The translations under genes were made by a program, and so were the position numbers. The notes beneath the pieces are model-generated. The model did no database searches, was not told the origin of the DNA, and saw nothing but the letters and a program-made list of their open reading frames with translations. A stretch of 64,000 nt of DNA from CAYOZN01 sp964408455 (GTDB taxonomy: Bacteria > Planctomycetota > Phycisphaerae > UBA1845 > UTPLA1): positions 186,001 through 250,000 of the forward strand of contig CAYOZN010000004.1 of NCBI GenBank assembly GCA_964408455.1. Reading direction: 5' to 3'. Of this stretch, positions 45,584 through 54,244 are shown piece by piece (position 1 is the stretch's first letter; each line of letters starts with the position of its first letter).

Positions 45584-46618
45584 TCAGTGGTAGCTTTCCA
45601 CCACGCCCTGGTGCACCTTTTCTGAGATCACGCCCTCGGCCAGCAGGTTGTCCAGCGAGCTCTTCATCGACTGCATGCCGTAGCGCTGACCCGTCGTGAT
45701 CATGTTGCGCAGGTGGAAGGTGCCGCGCTTGCGGATGACATTACGCACCGCGTCCGTCGCCACCAGTGTTTCCACCGCGATGCGCTTGCCGCCGCTGACG
45801 GTCGGCACCAGCTCCTGATGCACGACGCACAGCATCGCCTCGGCCAGCAGCGTGCGGATGTGACCGTCGCTGCCATCGGGGGCGTAGGAGAGCAGCCGCT
45901 CGATGATCTTGTCGATGGAGATGATGTGCAGCGTGGACATGACCAGCACGCCGGTCTCGGCGGCGGTCAGCGCGATCTTGATGGTTTCGTAGTCGCGCAT
46001 CTCGCCGATGGCGATGACGTTGGGGTCCTGCCGCAGGGCTGCCCGCAGGCCGCGGGCGAAGGACTTGGTGTCCTTGCCGACTTCGCGCTGGCGGACGATC
46101 GAGCTCTTGTTGAAGTGGACGTACTCGATGGGGTCCTCGATGGTGACGACGTGCTTGCGCTGGTTGCGGTTGATGTGGTCGATCATGGCCGACATGGTCG
46201 TCGTCTTGCCCTGGCTGGTGCTGCCGGTGATGAGGATGAGGCCCTTGCGGGCGGCGGTCATGCGCTCGACGACGGGCGGCATGTGCAATGCCTCCAGCGG
46301 CATGGGATCGCTGGGCAGCAGGCGGATGACGGCGCCGACGGCGCCATCATTGAGGCTGATGTTGACGCGATAGCGATTACGCTCCTCGTCGGAGCGCATG
46401 AAGTCGTAGTCGAGATCGCGCTCGAAGATCTCGATCTGCTCGGGCGTGAGCAGGGCATAAGACAGTTCCTTCGCCTGCCGGGCCGTGAGCGGCTCGCGGG
46501 TGACGGGCTGAAGATCGCCCTCGATGCGCAGCAGGACGGGGGCACCGGAGACGATGTGCACGTCGCCGGCCTTTTTCTGGCGGGCCAGCTTCAGGATGCC
46601 CTGGAGATCGTTGTTCAT
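45584..46618 (-). CDS. pilT: PilT-like twitching motility ATPase
   Basis: 344 aa, typical PilT length. N-terminal PAS-like domain (KKAGDVHIVSGAPVLLRIEG), Walker A GSTSQGKTTT, Asp box (TIEDPIEYVH), Walker B (NVIAIGEMRD) and a His box (MSTLHIISIDKIIERLL, where most PilTs have TLHT). The C-terminus (GMQSMKSSLDNLLAEGVISE) matches PilT. It powers retraction of type IV pili or a related fibre; no pilus assembly genes adjoin it. A TAG-interrupted small membrane gene lies 38 bp upstream in the same direction and may be co-transcribed. Confidence 0.92.
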   Translation of the reverse strand: MNNDLQGILKLARQKKAGDVHIVSGAPVLLRIEGDLQPVTREPLTARQAKELSYALLTPEQIEIFERDLDYDFMRSDEERNRYRVNISLNDGAVGAVIRLLPSDPMPLEALHMPPVVERMTAARKGLILITGSTSQGKTTTMSAMIDHINRNQRKHVVTIEDPIEYVHFNKSSIVRQREVGKDTKSFARGLRAALRQDPNVIAIGEMRDYETIKIALTAAETGVLVMSTLHIISIDKIIERLLSYAPDGSDGHIRTLLAEAMLCVVHQELVPTVSGGKRIAVETLVATDAVRNVIRKRGTFHLRNMITTGQRYGMQSMKSSLDNLLAEGVISEKVHQGVVESYH

Positions 46619-46656
46619 GATCGCGAACGCGGCAATGGCGGCACGCGGCAGGCGCG

Positions 46657-47136
46657 CTAACCCACCCGCTTGAAATTGACGCGCTGCATGCGCGTTTTGG
46701 CCGAAGGGGCGGTGAAGTCGTACCGGTATTTGGTGTCCGCATCGCCGCGCCTCAGGTAGGTGAAGCTGTACTTCGCACCGGGTTTGAGCATGGCCTTCAG
46801 ATAGAACTCCGGCGAACCGCCCACGTCGGTCGCATTGATCAGCAGGCTCTGTCCGACACGCGACAGCGGCACGCGGCCGCCGGCGTCGTCCCGCAGATCG
46901 AACTTTTCTTCAAGCTACTCGTGCCACAGGGTATTGCCGTTCTGGTCGATCCTGGGGCCGTCGAGGCGAACCATGCCCAGTTCGACGGCCATGTTGAATT
47001 CGATCTCGCCGTTGTAGGGATCGCCGAAGGCGATGGCCATGGGCCGCTCGGTTTCTTCGCCCATCTTCTTCGTGAAATAGACGGTCACGCCCGCGCCGAT
47101 GATGCCGATCACGAACAAGCCGACGATGCCGCGCAT
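46657..47136 (-). pseudogene. Small membrane protein gene interrupted by in-frame TAG
   Basis: From ATG 47136 the frame reads a single transmembrane protein (MRGIVGLFVIGIIGAGVTVY) of 73 aa ending NGNTLWHE, then TAG at 46915-46917, then continues in the same frame for 85 codons (LEEKFDLRDDAGGRVPLSRV ... MQRVNFKRVG) to a normal stop. The two halves are exactly 86 codons apart in phase and the second has no good start of its own, so this was one gene of about 158 residues. The family is unknown. Nonsense mutation, read-through or sequence error are all possible. Confidence 0.6.
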
Positions 47137-47356
47137 GTGTCACCTCCCGCTGCTGCCCCAGTCGTTCGAAGGCAGGCCCGTGTTTCCGGCCCGTTGCCAC
47201 GGCGCACGCCGCGCTGGCAGTGGGCCGGCTTCCGGGCGCCGATTGTATCGCAAGGCGGGCACGGTTCGACCACAAGGATGGCCAATTCCAAAAATTGGCC
47301 GGGCGTCTACCTGCAACCGGGGCTTGAGCGATGGCCGGCGGCTGGAGAGACGGAAC

Positions 47357-49189
47357 TCAGGCAGACTGCCCGGCCTGCACCGGGGCTGGCGCCTGCCGTG
47401 CGGGCCGCTCCTTCACGAAGGCGACGATCGTCTCGCCGGGCCGCGGCTCGTGCTGTTTGCGGTCGGTGGGCACGAGGAGCCGGTGGCGGGCATCGACCAC
47501 GAACATGATCAGGGCCGAATCGCCGTATTGCCTGCGCCAGCCCGCGTAATCGAATTCGTCGGAGAGCTTCGTGGTCTTGACGGTAAATCGATCGAACACG
47601 CGTAACTGAATGGCCTCGTAGGTGGCCTCTTTGCCGAACAGGTAGTGTGCGTGGGCGGGGCCGCGGCCGGCGCGTTCCTTGAGCGCGTTCTTTTCGGGAG
47701 CGAGCATGTAGCACTGGGCACGGCCGAAGATGTGCTCGAAGCGGTTGACTGCCAGCAGATTCACCCAGTCGTTGGGGGTGACGGCGGCAAGGCGCCCAAG
47801 GCCGCCGAGATCGATTTCCTCGAGGGTGCGATCATCGAGAATATTGCCGGCGCAGGTCGTGAGGCTCATCATTCGGGCGGCATTCACATTGTCGCGATTG
47901 CTATCGACCATCGTCACGCGGATGCCGGCCCGGCTGAGTGCCGCCGCGACGTCCCTTGCCCAGCCGTGGGCACCGATGAAAAGCACGCCCTGTGGGTTGG
48001 CTTCGGCGACGCCGAGGCGACGGGCAGCGATGGGCGATGTGATGCCGTACACCGCCACGGTGGCGATGATGACCGTGAATGTGAGCGGCACGAGCTGTGC
48101 CGCCTCGGGATAACGCGGCGCCAGGCGGAGTGCAAACACGGACGATACGGCAGCGGCGACGATGCCGCGCGGCGCCATCCAGCTCAGGAAGAGGCGTTCG
48201 CGGATTGACAAAGGCGAACCGACGGTCGAGGCGAAGACGCTCAAGGGTCGAATGACCAGAATCAGCACCAATACGACCGCCAGGCCCTGCGGCCCTACCG
48301 CAATGATCTCCTCAAAACTCAGGCGCGCCGCCAACACAACGAACAGGCAGGCAACGAGAAGCACCTGAAGCGTTTCCTTGAACTCCGCGATCTTGCGGAC
48401 GTCGGCCCAGCGCTGATTGGCGAGGACGAAGCCCATGACCGTCGCCGCGAGCAGCCCGGATTCATGCTGCAACAGATTGGACAGCGTGAATGCCGAGACC
48501 ACCAGCATGAGCGAGGCCGGATTCTGGAGGTGATCGGCAATCCAGTAGCGCGTCAATACCAGGATCAGGATGCCGGCGGCGGCGATGCCGATCAGCGATC
48601 CGAAGGCGGCGGTCTGCACGACGCCGCGAACGGCGATCATCCCCATCTGCGCCGCTGAGCCGACCTGTATGGATTCGAAGATGAGCACCGCCAGCATGGC
48701 GCCGATGGGATCGATGACGATGCCTTCCCACTTCAGGATGGGCCCGACGCGGCCGGTCGGGCGGATGTGGCGAAGCAGGGGTCCGATGACTGTGGGTCCG
48801 GTGACGACCATGATGGCGCCGAAGAGTAGGCTGAGCCGCCAGTCGAGGCCGATGATGTATCGCGCGGAAATGGTGGCGAGCACGAGCGTGACGATCGCGC
48901 CGACGGTGACGAGATTGCGGACGACGGTGCCGACCTTGCGGAATTCCGACAGTTTCAGCGTGAGGCCGCCTTCGTAAAGAATGAGGGCGACGGCGAGGGA
49001 GACCAGCGGGGTCAACAGGCGACCGAACATCTCGTCGGGGCGGATGAGACCGAGCCAGGGACCGGCAACGATTCCGTACAGGAGGAGGAGGAGGATGGAA
49101 GGCAGTCCCAGGCGCCAGGCCAGCCATTGCGCGGAGACGCCGAGCACCAGGATGGCGGCGATGCCGAGCAGGATGGCTTCGGAGGACAT
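47357..49189 (-). CDS. CPA1-type cation/proton antiporter with C-terminal TrkA-N domain
   Basis: 610 aa. About twelve transmembrane helices with the antiporter core: PTVIGPLLRHIRPTGRVGPI, EGIVIDPIGAMLAVLIFESI (ion-binding Asp) and LFLSWMAPRGIVAAAVSSVF. The soluble C-terminal part has a Rossmann-like NAD-binding TrkA-N fold (GVLFIGAHGWARDVAAALSR then TMVDSNRDNVNAARM) and a short TrkA-C-like end. It exchanges Na+ or K+ for protons across the inner membrane, probably gated by nucleotide. ATG 49189. Single gene. Confidence 0.9.
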   Translation of the reverse strand: MSSEAILLGIAAILVLGVSAQWLAWRLGLPSILLLLLYGIVAGPWLGLIRPDEMFGRLLTPLVSLAVALILYEGGLTLKLSEFRKVGTVVRNLVTVGAIVTLVLATISARYIIGLDWRLSLLFGAIMVVTGPTVIGPLLRHIRPTGRVGPILKWEGIVIDPIGAMLAVLIFESIQVGSAAQMGMIAVRGVVQTAAFGSLIGIAAAGILILVLTRYWIADHLQNPASLMLVVSAFTLSNLLQHESGLLAATVMGFVLANQRWADVRKIAEFKETLQVLLVACLFVVLAARLSFEEIIAVGPQGLAVVLVLILVIRPLSVFASTVGSPLSIRERLFLSWMAPRGIVAAAVSSVFALRLAPRYPEAAQLVPLTFTVIIATVAVYGITSPIAARRLGVAEANPQGVLFIGAHGWARDVAAALSRAGIRVTMVDSNRDNVNAARMMSLTTCAGNILDDRTLEEIDLGGLGRLAAVTPNDWVNLLAVNRFEHIFGRAQCYMLAPEKNALKERAGRGPAHAHYLFGKEATYEAIQLRVFDRFTVKTTKLSDEFDYAGWRRQYGDSALIMFVVDARHRLLVPTDRKQHEPRPGETIVAFVKERPARQAPAPVQAGQSA

Positions 49190-49579
49190 GCTTGGCTCCT
49201 GTAAATCTCAAACAGGTCCGGCATCGTCGCGAGAACCGGCCGCTTCGGCAAGCGGCGAGTCCCCGCGGCGGCTGGAGCCGATAACCGACGGGCCGGCGGG
49301 CCACGCGCCGCGATTCGAAGGAGGCCGAAGCGCGCTCGCGGAGAGACGCCGCCGTCCGGAAAAATGAAGCGTCAGTAATGTGGCACTCCAAACCGGGAGT
49401 CATTCCGACCGGGCCGCGCGACGGCGCTTTTTTCTCGTCCGCTAAGTGTCACATCGATTGCTCCCTGCACGCGCGACTGCGTTGACTTGTGCGCGCAGGG
49501 CCTCATAAACTCGGTAGCTGGATCGTTTGCCGGCGGGGGTGTTTTTCCAGCTCAACAGAAGCGTGGAGGAGTAGGCGTC
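49190..49579. other. Divergent intergenic region, nothing specific recognised
   Basis: 390 bp between the antiporter start and the PEP-CTERM start. It must carry both promoters; I see no reliable operator, hairpin with T-run or small gene. Confidence 0.3.
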
Positions 49580-50398
49580 GTGAAACACGTCATGCGCGCG
49601 CTTGCCATCTGTATGGCACTATCCGCGGGCAGCGCGGCCCGGGCGGACCTGATTGCCGTAGCGCTCGAGTACAACTACAACGGCGTCGTGCACGCCGGAG
49701 AAGCCGGGGTGCCGGACGAGTTCTACGGGTATCGCTCGATTTCCGATCGCGGGCTGGATTTTTCGGCGGGCGTCCCGCCGCATCCAGTGCTGGATGGATA
49801 CAGCATCGAATCGCAGTCATTCGTGCTGGACATCGTGCACCTTGGCAATCGCACGACGGTGGACAGCGGGCTTCAGCCGTTCGACTTCGAGCCCGACGAC
49901 GACGAGCGCGGCATTCACCCCTTCTGGCTGGAGGATGCAAACCAGAGCGGCCCGCAGACGACGTGCCTTCCCTTGCCGATTCTGCTGGACGCGACATCGA
50001 CGGCCGGGTTCATCTTTCAGATCAGCAACGGTGGCGCGGCCTTCGACGTGCGATTTGAGTTCACAACAGGCGCCGACTTCCTCGCGGCGCTGAGTGGCCC
50101 TGACTGGTTTGGCCCACTCGACGGGCAGCCGAATATCGGGACCTTTCCCGGTACGCGCTGGGACAGCGCCGAGCCGAGCGACAGCCTGCTGCTGACAGAG
50201 GGCGTGATCGACCTCTCGGCGCATGCGGGGCGGACGCTCAAGAAGATCACCTTTGAGAACAGCTCCAATCCGAACGCGGGCATCGCCATTCTGGCGGCGA
50301 ATGTCGAGGGGACGCTGGTGCCTGAGCCCGGGACGATTGCGCTGGTGGGCATGGGGCTGGTGGCGTTGATCATGCGGGGGCGCAGGCAGGGCACGTGA
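49580..50398 (+). CDS. PEP-CTERM sorted exported protein
   Basis: 272 aa from GTG 49580 (SD GGAGGAG at 49565-49571), placing the signal peptide (MRALAICMALSAGSAARA) near the N-terminus. The beta-rich body (GYSIESQSFVLDIVHLGN; NAGIAILAANVEGTL) is not recognised as a specific domain. C-terminal sorting tail PEPGTIALVGMGLVALIMRG RRQGT is typical: Pro-Glu-Pro, a hydrophobic helix, then Arg residues. It is unrelated in body to the PEP-CTERM protein at 18906. Exosortase must be encoded elsewhere. Confidence 0.85.
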   Translation: MKHVMRALAICMALSAGSAARADLIAVALEYNYNGVVHAGEAGVPDEFYGYRSISDRGLDFSAGVPPHPVLDGYSIESQSFVLDIVHLGNRTTVDSGLQPFDFEPDDDERGIHPFWLEDANQSGPQTTCLPLPILLDATSTAGFIFQISNGGAAFDVRFEFTTGADFLAALSGPDWFGPLDGQPNIGTFPGTRWDSAEPSDSLLLTEGVIDLSAHAGRTLKKITFENSSNPNAGIAILAANVEGTLVPEPGTIALVGMGLVALIMRGRRQGT

Positions 50399-50478
50399 GA
50401 GGGCTGCGTTTGCCGCAGGAGCCCGCGGGCGGAATGACGAACGGAAGTCGGCTCTCCCGCGATAGCCTTGATCGGCGA

Positions 50479-53364
50479 TCAGCGCCATTTGTCCGCGAGT
50501 TCGGCGCGGCCGGTCGCGCGGTAGAGTTCGATCAGATCGGTTCGGGCCCTTTCCCAGGGACCGTCCGGCGACCCGGCTGAGGGTTTCACCGCCAGCACCT
50601 GCGTCAGAATGCGTTCCGCCTCATCCAGCTGCTGTAACTGCTTCAAACATCGGGCCAAATCGGCGGCGGCGGCCACCCGTTGGAGGTGATTTTCGGGCAG
50701 GTGTGCTTCGAAGTATCCCAGCGCCTTGCGCAGCACCGGTTCGGCCTGTTCATGGTTGGACAGTGCCATCAGACAGACACCCAGCCAGTATTCGGCGGCA
50801 GCGCCGGTGTCCGTCGAGTCCTGCTCCAGTTCGCGGTAGATCCCGACCGCCTCGCGCAGGGACTGCTCGGCCTCCGCCGCCCTGCCCAGTCGCGTCAGCG
50901 CACGGCCGTATCCCAACAGTGCGCTGGCGCGCGAGGGGTGACCGGTGGGCAAACTGGCATCGCGGATGCGCAGGACCTCGCGAAAATGGCCGCGTGCAGC
51001 CTCGAATTCGCCGCGATTCTCGCACAGGGCCGCGAGTGTCTCCAACGTGGTCGCCACCAGCGGATGATCCGCACCATGAATTCTCTTCTGCGAAGCCAGC
51101 GCCTCTTCGAGCAGCCGGCCGGCCTCGTCGAATTCTCCCTTGCGGCGGAGCAACTCGGCCAGGCTGCGCAATGCGCGCGACAGGTCGGGATCGCGCCCGC
51201 CGGGCAATTGTCGCAGGCTTTCGACGACGTCGCGGATGATCGGTTCGGCGACGTCGAGCCGCCTGGCCTGTACATGCGCGCCGGCGATGCTGTGCAATGA
51301 TTGAATGCTCAGGGGATGGGATTCGCCGAGCATCGCGCTGCGAATCGTCAGCGCTTCCTGATAGCGCTCGATTGCCCGGTCCGGCCGGCCATTGGTCTGG
51401 TCGAGCACGCCGAGATTCTGAAGGCTCTCCGCCACCAGCGGGCTGTGCTCACCGAATTCCGCCCGGCGGACAGCCAGGGCGCGCGTGTGAAGCGCTTCGG
51501 CTTCATCCAGCCGGCCCAGCGAGCGCAACGAAGCAGCGAGATTGTTCAGCGCCAGCCCCACGTTCGTATGCACGCCGACGGGCAGTGTTTCGTGCAGGTG
51601 CAATGCCCGCCGGAAGTGCTGTTCGGCCTCCGCAAAGTTTCCCTGCGCGTACGACCACTCGCCAAGGCTGTTCAGGCTTCGGGCCACTTCCAGGCTCTCG
51701 TCGCCGAATTCTGCACGGCGGATGGCAAACGCCTCGGCCATGAGTGCTTCGGCCTCGGTGTGCAGTTGCAGGTGCTGGTAAACGCGGCCGATGGCATCGA
51801 GCAGGTTTGCGCGCAGGTGTGGGTCGGTGCTGAATTGCCGGCGAATGCGCTGAACCTGCTGGTCCAGCAATCCCCGGACCGCCTGCCGCTCCTCCGGCGA
51901 TCGCAGGGGGGCGGACACGAGGAAGGCGTCGACCAGGAACGCCGCCATCTCGTTGGCCGACTCTGCTTCAATGGCCGCGTGCCTGCTTTCCAATTCCGCA
52001 AGAATCCCAGCCTGCCTGGCAGCGTCGCGCTGGCGGCCGGCCCGTTGCGCCTGCCACGCGGTGGCAATGGTGCCGCCGGCCAGGGCCAGGACCAGCAACA
52101 GCGCCGATGCCGCCGCCAGGCGGTTACGACGGATGAACTTTCCGGAGCGGTAAAGGAACGTATCCTTTCGGGCCAGGACCGGCTGGCCGTCGAGATAGCG
52201 CTGAATGTCGTCCGCGAACTCCTGCGCCGACGAATAGCGCCGCGAGGGCTCCTTGCGAAGCGCCATCATGACGATGTTATCGATGTCGCCGCGCAGGCCT
52301 CGCACCAGCCGGTCGGCCGTCGTCCCGCGCCGCGTCGCCACTTCGGCCAGGTTGACTTCGGCCGTGTCGCGGCGCTTGTCGTTTCGCGAGCGTGTCAGGC
52401 TGCGCAGCCGCGTGCTGGGGCGCTGAGGATTCTCGAGCTGAATGATCCGTTCGATTTCGTTGTAGTGGCGGCTGGTCACGCGATAGGGTTTGCATCCCGC
52501 CAGCAACTGGTACAGGATGATTCCCAGGGAATAGACATCCGTCTCGGTCGTGATCGGCCCGCCGGCGAGTTGTTCGGGGCTTGCATAGTCGATGCTGAGC
52601 ATCTGCTTGACCGTTTCGGTCCGGTCGGCGGCGGCGGTCGGCTGCGCAGGGTCGAGCACTTTGGCGATGCCGAAGTCCAGCAGCTTCGGATCGCCGTTTT
52701 CGGTCACCAGGATGTTGCTGGGCTTGAGATCGCGATGCACGACCAGGTTCTGGTGCGCGGTGTGCACCGCCCCGCATACCTTTTGAAAAAGTGCCAGCCG
52801 CTGCGAAATGCCCAGTCGCCGCTCGTCGCAATAGCTGTCGATCGGCTGCCCGTCGATGTACTCCATGACCAGGAAGGGCAAGCCGTCCGCCGTTACCCCC
52901 GCATCCAGGAGCCGCGCGATGTTGGGATGGTTCAGGTTCTGCTGTGCCTCCCGTTCGACGCGAAAGCGGCGGCGCAGCTCCTCGGCGTCGTGGGAGCGAT
53001 GAAGAATTTTGATGGCAACGGTCTGCGTGAGAAATTCGTCTCGACGCACGGCCCGGTAGACGGCCCCCATGCCACCGGCGGCAATACGACGCTCGACGAG
53101 ATACGGGCCCAGCGTTCGGTCGATCAGAGGATCGAACGCGGCATTCCCGAGCAGATTTTCGGGATCGATCTTCAGATGTAGAGCAGCCGGTTCTTCGAGG
53201 AATTGCAGCGGCGCGCCGTGGTGCTTGAGCAGCGATTCCACTTCGCGCCGGAGCGCGTCGTCTTCGGCACAGGCCTGCTTGAGAAAACAGGCGCGCTCTT
53301 CGCCGCTCAGCGGCGCCGCGTCATGAAAAACCTGGTTGATTCTGTTCCACCGCTCTGAATTCAT
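50479..53364 (-). CDS. Hanks-type Ser/Thr kinase with TPR sensor region
   Basis: 961 aa from ATG 53364, overlapping the sigma factor stop by 4 bp (ATGA); a longer reading into the sigma gene is a shadow. Kinase domain about 86-330: AAGGMGAVYR (95-104), Lys119, HRDLKPSN (210-217) and DFG (230-232). Transmembrane helix about 416-434 (AAASALLLVLALAGGTIATA). The rest is roughly a dozen TPRs of the kinesin-light-chain kind (EALHTRALAVRRAEFGEHSP; AIERYQEALTIRSAMLGESH). Translational coupling to the ECF sigma factor indicates that the kinase controls it, in place of an anti-sigma factor. Confidence 0.93.
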   Translation of the reverse strand: MNSERWNRINQVFHDAAPLSGEERACFLKQACAEDDALRREVESLLKHHGAPLQFLEEPAALHLKIDPENLLGNAAFDPLIDRTLGPYLVERRIAAGGMGAVYRAVRRDEFLTQTVAIKILHRSHDAEELRRRFRVEREAQQNLNHPNIARLLDAGVTADGLPFLVMEYIDGQPIDSYCDERRLGISQRLALFQKVCGAVHTAHQNLVVHRDLKPSNILVTENGDPKLLDFGIAKVLDPAQPTAAADRTETVKQMLSIDYASPEQLAGGPITTETDVYSLGIILYQLLAGCKPYRVTSRHYNEIERIIQLENPQRPSTRLRSLTRSRNDKRRDTAEVNLAEVATRRGTTADRLVRGLRGDIDNIVMMALRKEPSRRYSSAQEFADDIQRYLDGQPVLARKDTFLYRSGKFIRRNRLAAASALLLVLALAGGTIATAWQAQRAGRQRDAARQAGILAELESRHAAIEAESANEMAAFLVDAFLVSAPLRSPEERQAVRGLLDQQVQRIRRQFSTDPHLRANLLDAIGRVYQHLQLHTEAEALMAEAFAIRRAEFGDESLEVARSLNSLGEWSYAQGNFAEAEQHFRRALHLHETLPVGVHTNVGLALNNLAASLRSLGRLDEAEALHTRALAVRRAEFGEHSPLVAESLQNLGVLDQTNGRPDRAIERYQEALTIRSAMLGESHPLSIQSLHSIAGAHVQARRLDVAEPIIRDVVESLRQLPGGRDPDLSRALRSLAELLRRKGEFDEAGRLLEEALASQKRIHGADHPLVATTLETLAALCENRGEFEAARGHFREVLRIRDASLPTGHPSRASALLGYGRALTRLGRAAEAEQSLREAVGIYRELEQDSTDTGAAAEYWLGVCLMALSNHEQAEPVLRKALGYFEAHLPENHLQRVAAAADLARCLKQLQQLDEAERILTQVLAVKPSAGSPDGPWERARTDLIELYRATGRAELADKWR

Positions 53365-53933
53365 GCGTCCCTCGACTCGGACAGCTCGCGGCTCAGCCAG
53401 GCGCGGGCCACATCCCATTCGCGGGCGATCGTGCGCGGCGAAACGTCGAGCGATTCCGCCATTTCCTCGGTCGTCATGCCGGCGAAGTAACGCAGTTCCA
53501 CAAGCCTGGCTTTCTGCGGATCGAGCTTTGCGAGACGCTCCAGTGCCTCGTCCACCGCGAGGATCTGCTCGTTGGTTGTCCTGGCGCCGACGGTGTTCAC
53601 ATCGAGCTCGGTCCGGCGCCAGTCGCCGCCGCGCTTCAGGCTGGCGGCGGCACGGGCGTGCTGCACCAGGATTCGACGGATGACCACGGCCGCCACGGCA
53701 AAAAAATGCGCGCGATTCTGCCACGGCCCGCACTCGCTACCGACCAATCGGACGTATGCCTCGTTGACGAGGGCAGTAGCCTGCAAGGTGTGATCGGGCC
53801 GTTCCGACGCCATGTACTGCTGTGCCAGGCGCCGCAACTCGTTGTAGACGAGCGACATGAGCTCGTCTGCGACCGAGCGGTCCCCTTCGCGAGCGCGGTC
53901 CAGCAGGCGCGTGATCTGACCGGTTTCTGTCAT
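53361..53933 (-). CDS. ECF sigma factor coupled to Ser/Thr kinase
   Basis: 190 aa from ATG 53933 (SD AAGGTGA upstream); an in-frame extension to 54026 is rejected. Region 2: LMSLVYNELRRLAQQYMASE, ATALVNEAYVRLVG and NRAHFFAVAAVVIRRILVQH. Region 4: LAKLDPQKARLVELRYFAGM, then helix-turn-helix TEEMAESLDVSPRTIAREWD. Same type as the sigma factor at 35682-36257. Its stop overlaps the start of the TPR kinase. Confidence 0.92.
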   Translation of the reverse strand: MTETGQITRLLDRAREGDRSVADELMSLVYNELRRLAQQYMASERPDHTLQATALVNEAYVRLVGSECGPWQNRAHFFAVAAVVIRRILVQHARAAASLKRGGDWRRTELDVNTVGARTTNEQILAVDEALERLAKLDPQKARLVELRYFAGMTTEEMAESLDVSPRTIAREWDVARAWLSRELSESRDA

Positions 53934-54244
53934 TCGAGGCTCACCTTCGGACTCGGCGCGTTGCGGGACCGGCATTTTACCAGAATTTTCCCGTTTCGGG
54001 TGGCAGTTTTCGCGGACCGTTTGCACTTGTGTAGTTGAGGGGCGAAAGCGTCGTCCCCGGGCAGAACAGGCCGGCCGATACCGGTTGGCCGTGCCAGCGG
54101 AGGCGGATCCCGCCCCTCAGGTCGCTCGACTTCGTGCGCCATCCATCAATGAACGCGTCGCATCGCCATGGCTGCACGTCCTGGGCGGCGCGGTAACACA
54201 GCCCGAATGTCAAACGGGCATTTCGCGGAAACGGGAGAATTGTG
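53934..54244. other. Divergent intergenic region before the dockerin-protein cluster
   Basis: 311 bp between the sigma factor and the first dockerin protein gene. Both promoters must lie here. No LacI-type palindrome and no small gene were seen. Confidence 0.3.

Noticed and set aside
1846..46917. General reassignment of TAG to an amino acid
   Set aside because: TAG ends at least five otherwise intact genes here at sensible C-termini, so only local nonsense mutation or suppression remains plausible.
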